A stretch of 64,000 bases of DNA from Hydractinia symbiolongicarpus (taxonomy: Eukaryota > Cnidaria > Hydrozoa > Anthoathecata > Hydractiniidae), in assembly GCF_029227915.1 (NCBI RefSeq), contig NC_079884.1, positions 14,508,001 through 14,572,000 of the forward strand, read 5' to 3'. Under the pieces are notes generated by a model that saw nothing but the letters and a program-made list of their open reading frames with translations, ran no database searches and was not told where the DNA came from. Shown here one piece after another: positions 58,320 to 64,000 of this stretch; position 1 is the first letter of the stretch; every line of letters begins with the position of its first letter. The position numbers and the translations under genes were made by a program.

Positions 58320-61300
58320 ATGTTTTTACAAAATGGTAGAGACTTAGATAAAGATGTATCAGCGTTAGCCACAGAAAACTCTGACACAGTGAGTGTACTT
58401 ATCAAACTTACAAAGGAGATACGGAATGATGACACTGCAGAACTCTGTTGTTATCAGTTACTAAATCATGTTCGATGGAAAGATATCCTGTTTGGTATTT
58501 TCAATCTCTTGGCAAATAAAAATGATAGGTTAGTGAAAATATTATTCCTGTTCTCATACCACAATTTTATAACAGTGTTATGTATTTCGTTTGGTCATTA
58601 TTTGTACTGAAAGTCCTTTTAGTTTCAAATTCGTAACAAAAGTAAAAAACCTATCGTTTTTAGGGTTCCCAATGGCCCTATAAGAGTCAGATATTCATGG
58701 CAACTGCCTGTCGTTTTCACCCGTACAACAATAAGTAGATGAAACGTTTAACAGATGAAATTATGAGGTTACATAGGTGCTAACGCAGGGTTCCCGCAAT
58801 TCCTTGAACTAGATTTCAAAAATAGTCCGAAAGAGACCTGAATTTTTTTTGATTTTATCATTATATAAAATCTTGAGAAAATCTCAAATCTCCTAATGCA
58901 ACGTCAATTTGACTTATTATTATGTATACTTTGCATATCACATTGGAATTTGTCTTATGATTTATAGTTATTAATTTTTTTCCTTTCGCAGTGTTGTGAA
59001 GTGAAAGACATGCCAAAAATAACTGTCATTTTCAAAACTATTGAATTGAAGGTATTGTAATGTTAACTAGAATTAAGTGTCTTTACTTTTTTAGAATTTC
59101 AGGTAATGCTGCTTACATAATTGGTTCTATTTGCAAGTTCGATGTTGGCAAATCACGCATTGTTGATGTTCTTCTTGATGGGCAACACAAAGTTGTCGAC
59201 GAGGTGTTATCTGTTTTGAACAACATCCTTGCATCCAAACAAGAAGAGAGTGTGATGAATGCTCTTGGAACCATTGCCACCATTGTGAGTAGCCTAAATT
59301 GAATTCTATTCAAAGCATTTATGCTAACTGGTATCCATACTACAAGGGCTTATGGTTACAGATGTGCTTATTACAAACTAAAATGAATGTTTTATTTCAA
59401 AGTATCTTCGATAGATAGTTTTAGTTTGATTAACTTAATTTAATTTGGTTAATCTTTTTAGTAAAAAAATTAGGGATTACAGAATATCAGAATGATTTTA
59501 AGAACTGAGAATCTTATTTAGAGTGCTTAGTTATGACCCAAAATAAATGCTTAAAGTACTTTAAAATACACTAGATAAATATTTGACTTAAATATTTTAA
59601 ATTTCACCAAACTATTTTACTAAACTGGTGGTCTTCACTTTTTTTTTATAAACAATACCAAATTTAAACAATCGCCCCAAAAATTGCTAAAATTCTAAAC
59701 AATTGCTAAGCATGGGGCGATTTTAAGTCCTATGTATAGTTTGTCAGAGATGAAAACCCTTGCAAATTTAACTCTCAGTGGTACTATTTAAGAATTTGAC
59801 ATTAATCAGTTATTAAGCAGACAAAGTAGATTGAAGAAAAAGGAAGGATTTGTCTTTTTTTACACAAACAAATGAAACAAAATATATACAGAAATTCAAA
59901 GCTATAAAAGTACACACTAAAATAAACAATTCGCCCCATATAATTTGCCCAGGTAAACATTGACTAAACAATTTTTTGGCTTTTTTTTTATTAGTAGGTA
60001 GACAATGTTTGGGGAGTAGGTAGACAATGTTTGGGGAGTAGGTAGACAATGTTTGGTGTGAAGTGCAAAAAATAAATTTTTTATTAAAAAAAGTGTAACT
60101 TGAAAAAACATAATGCTTTTATACTTTATTACATGTTTTTATAATTCATGCACAATGCTGTTCTCTCAGGCTGACAATAAGGATGGTCGTGTTTGGTTGT
60201 TACGAAATTTCGAATTAGACGATAGTATTGAATTGAGTTGCGCCCTTGTGGTTTCCGATAATGAACCAATTGCGAACAATGCATCACTATTTCTTGCCAG
60301 GTAATAGTTTATTTCATAGGCTATGCGAGATTGTCGATATATCAAAGGTATATCAAAATTAAACTGCTTTCTTATGTGCAATCCAAAAAATTGTGTCACA
60401 TTTTTCATTTTCATTTTTTCCTGATAAGGTATGCGCACAAAGGTGTAAAATGCAAATTCCGGCATCCCAACTTTCTGTTAATGTTGCTATAGATATCTGG
60501 TTGTTCGTTTGTGTACAAGTCTAGGAACAATTTCTTCAAAACATTTTAGGGGGACATTTTTTTGTTGATGAATAGGAACTTTTTAAACCAAATTTTAGAA
60601 AATCTATGTTCACACTTTATTATTGTACCTGATTGCATATTAAGAAAGCAGTCTTGTTATTATGTTTTATGTGTTACTGCATGTGTTACTGCATCCTTGA
60701 CTATATAATTTGCCACTTAAGGTGTGATTGAAATATCTTGCAATTTTGAATTGCTCTATCTCGAACCGTTTTGGCTACACAGTATGCATATTGTCCTTGA
60801 ATTAGTTGCGACCATTTGATACCAAGCTTATAGGTCCATGATTCTATCTAGAGGACTTGTGCTTTAAATCAGACATTTACAGGATTTATGCAACTCTTCT
60901 CCCCAATATGTTAGCATTCTTGTATCTCACGTAGGTTAACAGTTGACGAAGAAGGATGTGCTCGTATTTTAAACATAAGGTGTAGCAGGAAGATATTTCT
61001 GAATCTCATTGATGGTTTGATTTGCGATAAACCTGATCGTGCTATGAATGCGGCTTTCGCACTGGGACGGTTATTTCAATTGGAAAGTGGACAAAGGAAT
61101 TTGTTAAAAATGAAACAAGCAGATAATATGGTATTGTTTATATCAGTTTATTTAACTTCTTGATATTTGTGTAATTCCTGTTCCCTCTGCCTATATACTG
61201 ATAATTGTGCCAATTTGTTGCCATTTCGACCCAACTCTAGATACCTGTAACATTTGTTGTGGTACCACGATTCCACTAATACTATATATCTGTCATCATA

Positions 61301-63884
61301 ATTTTTATTACGAGCAAGCATGCATCACGTGTTTGAATCTGCCATTACAATAAACTTACGTCTTGATAACCATTTCAATCCTAGCTTCAGTACTTGATTG
61401 ATATGTTATTCTCTGAAGACTTCGGCTGTCAAAAAAATTCCAGTTTTGCACTGCAGTCTTTGGCTTCTGGTGCTTCAGGATGTAATCGATTATTGGAACA
61501 TACGGAAAAGGAAAGAATGTTCAATCGTGTTATTGAGTTACTGCAAGACGATAAAATGGCTCTCTTTGCAGCATAGTAAGTTATTTTTAACTATGAACAT
61601 TTAAGGTGTATGTGTGATAAGCCACGTCTTTAAATCTTTTCTGCTCATATATAGTGTTTCTATCAAGTGTAGAATTTTATTAATATATACAGTGGTGTTT
61701 ACCGTAACTTTTTTTTTGGTCCCCTTTCTTTAAAAAACCCTTCAAAGAAGCCTAACATAGAAACTCAATTACAGTGCTTGTATTGGTTTACTTGATCAAC
61801 TACATAGCAAATGTGGGGTACGTAGATAACAGTAAGGATCTGTTTGAGGTCGCAAGCGGAAGCGATGCATGGAAATTGTCAAACCTCTAATGTTAGATGA
61901 GGATGATGAAACAGAAAAAACAAGTGTTATTTATTGATATCAAAACTATATATCCTATTTTATTATTCTTATAATAAATTTAATGTTCTCATTAGGCTAA
62001 TGAGGAATTACATATGACACATTTCATTATTATCTGTTTAAATGAAGTCAAGCCGACCAAAATGATATTCACACTGCTGTGCGATTCAACTCTGGTGCTA
62101 ACTGATCCGATTATGTGGCAATATAGCCCACGTGATACGTGGGCTACATTGCTATACTAAGATTGCTATACTAAGATTATTGACAAAATTTGATCAAAAT
62201 ACATCACGTGCGATAAATTTCGCCATTTTTTAACGACAAATGAAATGTGGATATAGAAAATTCAAAAATTTTTATTATTCGGCACAGTATCTTATTTTAC
62301 AAAAAAAAATCCTTTTTTACAAAAAAATATTCTTTCATTTGAAAAATTCTAAAGTATACTAGCATCCTCAAGGTGACAATAATATAGGTTTTTGGAGGTG
62401 TAAACTCTACCACACTTTAATTTATACCTTCATATGTTTTAGCTTTTTGCAGTCTATAGTACTCCATAAGAAAGGTTGCATATTCATTAGAGACCATCCA
62501 CGCATAAAGTTACAACTGCAGGTATTGTTTGAATATCTTCATAACTGCAACCTTATTTGTGTGTAAACCTTTGTGGTGGAAATAATTGATTGTCAATTAA
62601 AGTTTTTTTAAGTACAGTCAGGGATTGCCAGCAGCTGTAGCGTGCAAAAGGATTTGAAAAATCACCTTTTTATTGTAGGCAGTTATAAAATCTCCAACCT
62701 CCAATAAAGAATTAAATGATGAGCTTCAATTTGTACTTGAGTGCACTGCAGATTTGGAGAAACCGAACTCTCCCAAAGTGACAGGTGATGGCTTTAAATG
62801 ATGACAAGTGATATTTTGTTTGACCTCAATTTTCAGTGGTAGCCTTGTTATCCATTTTGACTCAAGTAATAATAATGCCGTATTATGTCTTCCTGTCCGT
62901 AACAAAAACGTCGTGTTATGGAAACACAAATGCAATATATATAAAGGACAGGCGACCCCGTGGATTTTTCCATGGGTGACCGACTTGAGAACTTGTTTTT
63001 TTTACATTTTTAGTGGAAAGTGCAACATCTGTGACGTTGTACTGGACCAAGTTCTATCCAAAGAATGGATTTGAAGTTTATTATCACATACTCCAAGGTA
63101 CCTTACTCCAAGGTTTCTTTTGCCATAGAAATGTAATTTCATTGATGACTGGTAACTCTGCAATGAGTTGGACTGATATTACTTGACGAAAATCTATATA
63201 TGAAAATAAAAACCTTGTAGAATTCTAGTTATCTGAATTCGTTACCCCTGCACCGCAAGACGCACGTTTCGTTCACGCGTTTTATTCATATTTTAGATTC
63301 ACAAGAAATATATGTTGGTAAAAATTCGGAACTCACAGTAGCCAATTTAAAGCCGAACAGAGACTATCATTTCTCAATGCGCATATCTTCCGAAGGAGTT
63401 TCAAGCCCACTTAGCGAGAACTCGTTGGCAAAGATGCCCGAATCAAGTAAAAATGCTATTCGTTATATTTTTTATATAATAAAATGCCTTAAGAACTTCA
63501 CCATATTTAAGAAGTTATGGTCCTAATTTTATACATAGTTAAAGCCTATTTTATCGGATTTGTTTTATTACTTTGAGTTTATTATGGTGTTTGTTCTGAA
63601 TGTGTACATAAGCGTTCTAAGATTGTGTATTACGGAAATAAAGCTGTTTGTGGTCATTAGTTTGTTATCAAATCAGCTTATTAATGGTTTTTTTCCAATA
63701 GGGAATAAGGGATTGTGATTTTGTATTTTTTTTAGAAAATAGGTTTTCCGTATTTTGTTTTCAGTTCCTAGTGCCCCCACCAACGTTCATATTATTAGTC
63801 GAAGTACATCACAATTAAAAATATGTTGGGATGAACCAATTGAACCGAATGGAGAACTAAAGGGATATATCCTCTCCATCGTAG
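58320..63884 (+). CDS. Armadillo-repeat plus fibronectin type III protein, 5' part (continues past the window)
   Basis: Exons: 58320-58528, 59095-59284, 60170-60300, 60935-61130, 61385-61575, 62443-62521, 62679-62784, 63014-63097, 63297-63446, 63765-63884. Phases join throughout (1,456 nt, about 485 residues so far) and the last exon ends in a donor. Residues 1-330 or so are alpha-helical ARM/HEAT-like repeats: GNAAYIIGSICK, VLSVLNNILASKQ, NAAFALGRLFQLESGQRNLL, NSSFALQSLASGASGCNRLL. A full FN3 domain follows (SATSVTLYWTKF, ELTVANLKPNRDYHFSMRIS), and a second begins (PSAPTNVHIISRSTSQLKIC, WDEP, GELKGYILSIV). No signal peptide is seen, so it is probably an intracellular scaffold. A short uORF (ATG at 58292 to TAA at 58309) precedes the start. 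I do not recognise an orthologue. Confidence 0.82.
62118..62152. repeat. Hairpin with CACGTG next to a 14-bp tandem duplication, intronic
   Basis: Arms 62118-62133 and 62137-62152 (GCAATRTAGCCCACGT inverted) pair with one mismatch around GAT. Immediately after is ATTGCTATACTAAG repeated twice (about 62148-62176). Confidence 0.6.
62946..62985 (-). repeat. Fragment of the ACTAGT-hairpin family
   Basis: On the minus strand AGTCGGTCACCCATGG, AAAAATCCACGGGG and TCGCC correspond to the family's 5' hairpin. The rest of the element is missing. It lies 28 bp before an FN3 exon of the ARM/FN3 gene. Confidence 0.45.
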
Positions 63885-63946
63885 GTACGTTCTCTATCCT
63901 TCTCATCGTGTAATATTTTCATGTTTTTTTGCATGAGTTTTCCCGG

Positions 63947-63983
63947 TTAGGCACACTTCTTGGCATCCAAGAAGTGTGCCTAA
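63947..63983. repeat. Perfect 17-bp hairpin near the window end
   Basis: TTAGGCACACTTCTTGG and its exact inverse (63967-63983) flank the spacer CAT, in the intron after the last visible exon of the ARM/FN3 gene. Confidence 0.7.
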
Positions 63984-64000
63984 AGTTGTCAAGTTTTACA

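Noticed and set aside
1-64000. CRISPR arrays, operons or riboswitches
   Set aside because: The window is from an intron-rich animal genome and no regularly spaced repeat array or bacterial gene layout is present.

Overview
This is a 64 kb, AT-rich, intron-rich animal genome segment, most likely from a hydrozoan cnidarian. The evidence is compact spliced genes with GT-AG introns, an intronless Shaker-type K+ channel with a voltage sensor three residues shorter than the fly one, many tRNA-derived SINEs and hairpin MITEs, and a SWIM/YqaJ gene of a type I associate with cnidarian genomes. The species call is inference. No operon, CRISPR array or bacterial feature is present.

Layout. 1-6.9 kb: no host gene; a broken Penelope-like endonuclease fragment, a minus-strand SINE with a nested insertion, and CCTCGTCCCCAGG hairpins. 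6,955-8,424 (-): a single-exon Kv1/Shaker channel. 8.4-10.7 kb: channel upstream region, one hairpin repeat and an Asn/Asp-codon-like low-complexity repeat. 10,713-32,067 (-): a complete MADD/Rab3-GEP (DENN-domain) gene. I could trace 24 coding exons with consistent phases, 4,305 nt, 1,434 aa. Its introns host a near-intact pogo-like transposon with TA target duplication, a perfect 35-bp palindrome, a SINE head and further repeats. 32.1-40.9 kb: intergenic, with SINEs, a MITE, hairpins and unresolved ORF fragments. 41,069-42,760 (+): a SWIM zinc finger/YqaJ nuclease gene. 43.2-43.6 kb (-): a Gypsy-like gag-protease remnant. 45.1-46.9 kb: an element with about 400-bp inverted repeats. 50.1-50.9 kb: a 731-bp member of an ACTAGT-hairpin repeat family. 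51,478-56,164 (+): WDR31, ten exons, 330 aa. 58,320 to the window end (+): the 5' part of an ARM-repeat plus fibronectin-III gene, ten exons seen, continuing past the edge.

Functionally the three recognisable host genes are unrelated: membrane excitability (Kv1), Rab3/Rab27 activation for vesicle traffic (MADD), and a small cilium-associated WD40 protein (WDR31). The remaining content is largely mobile-element biology, where most unusual signals sit: subterminal iterons, nested insertions, near-perfect palindromes and several apparently local repeat families. All exon boundaries come from reading splice sites, reading phase and remembered family alignments, without any search.
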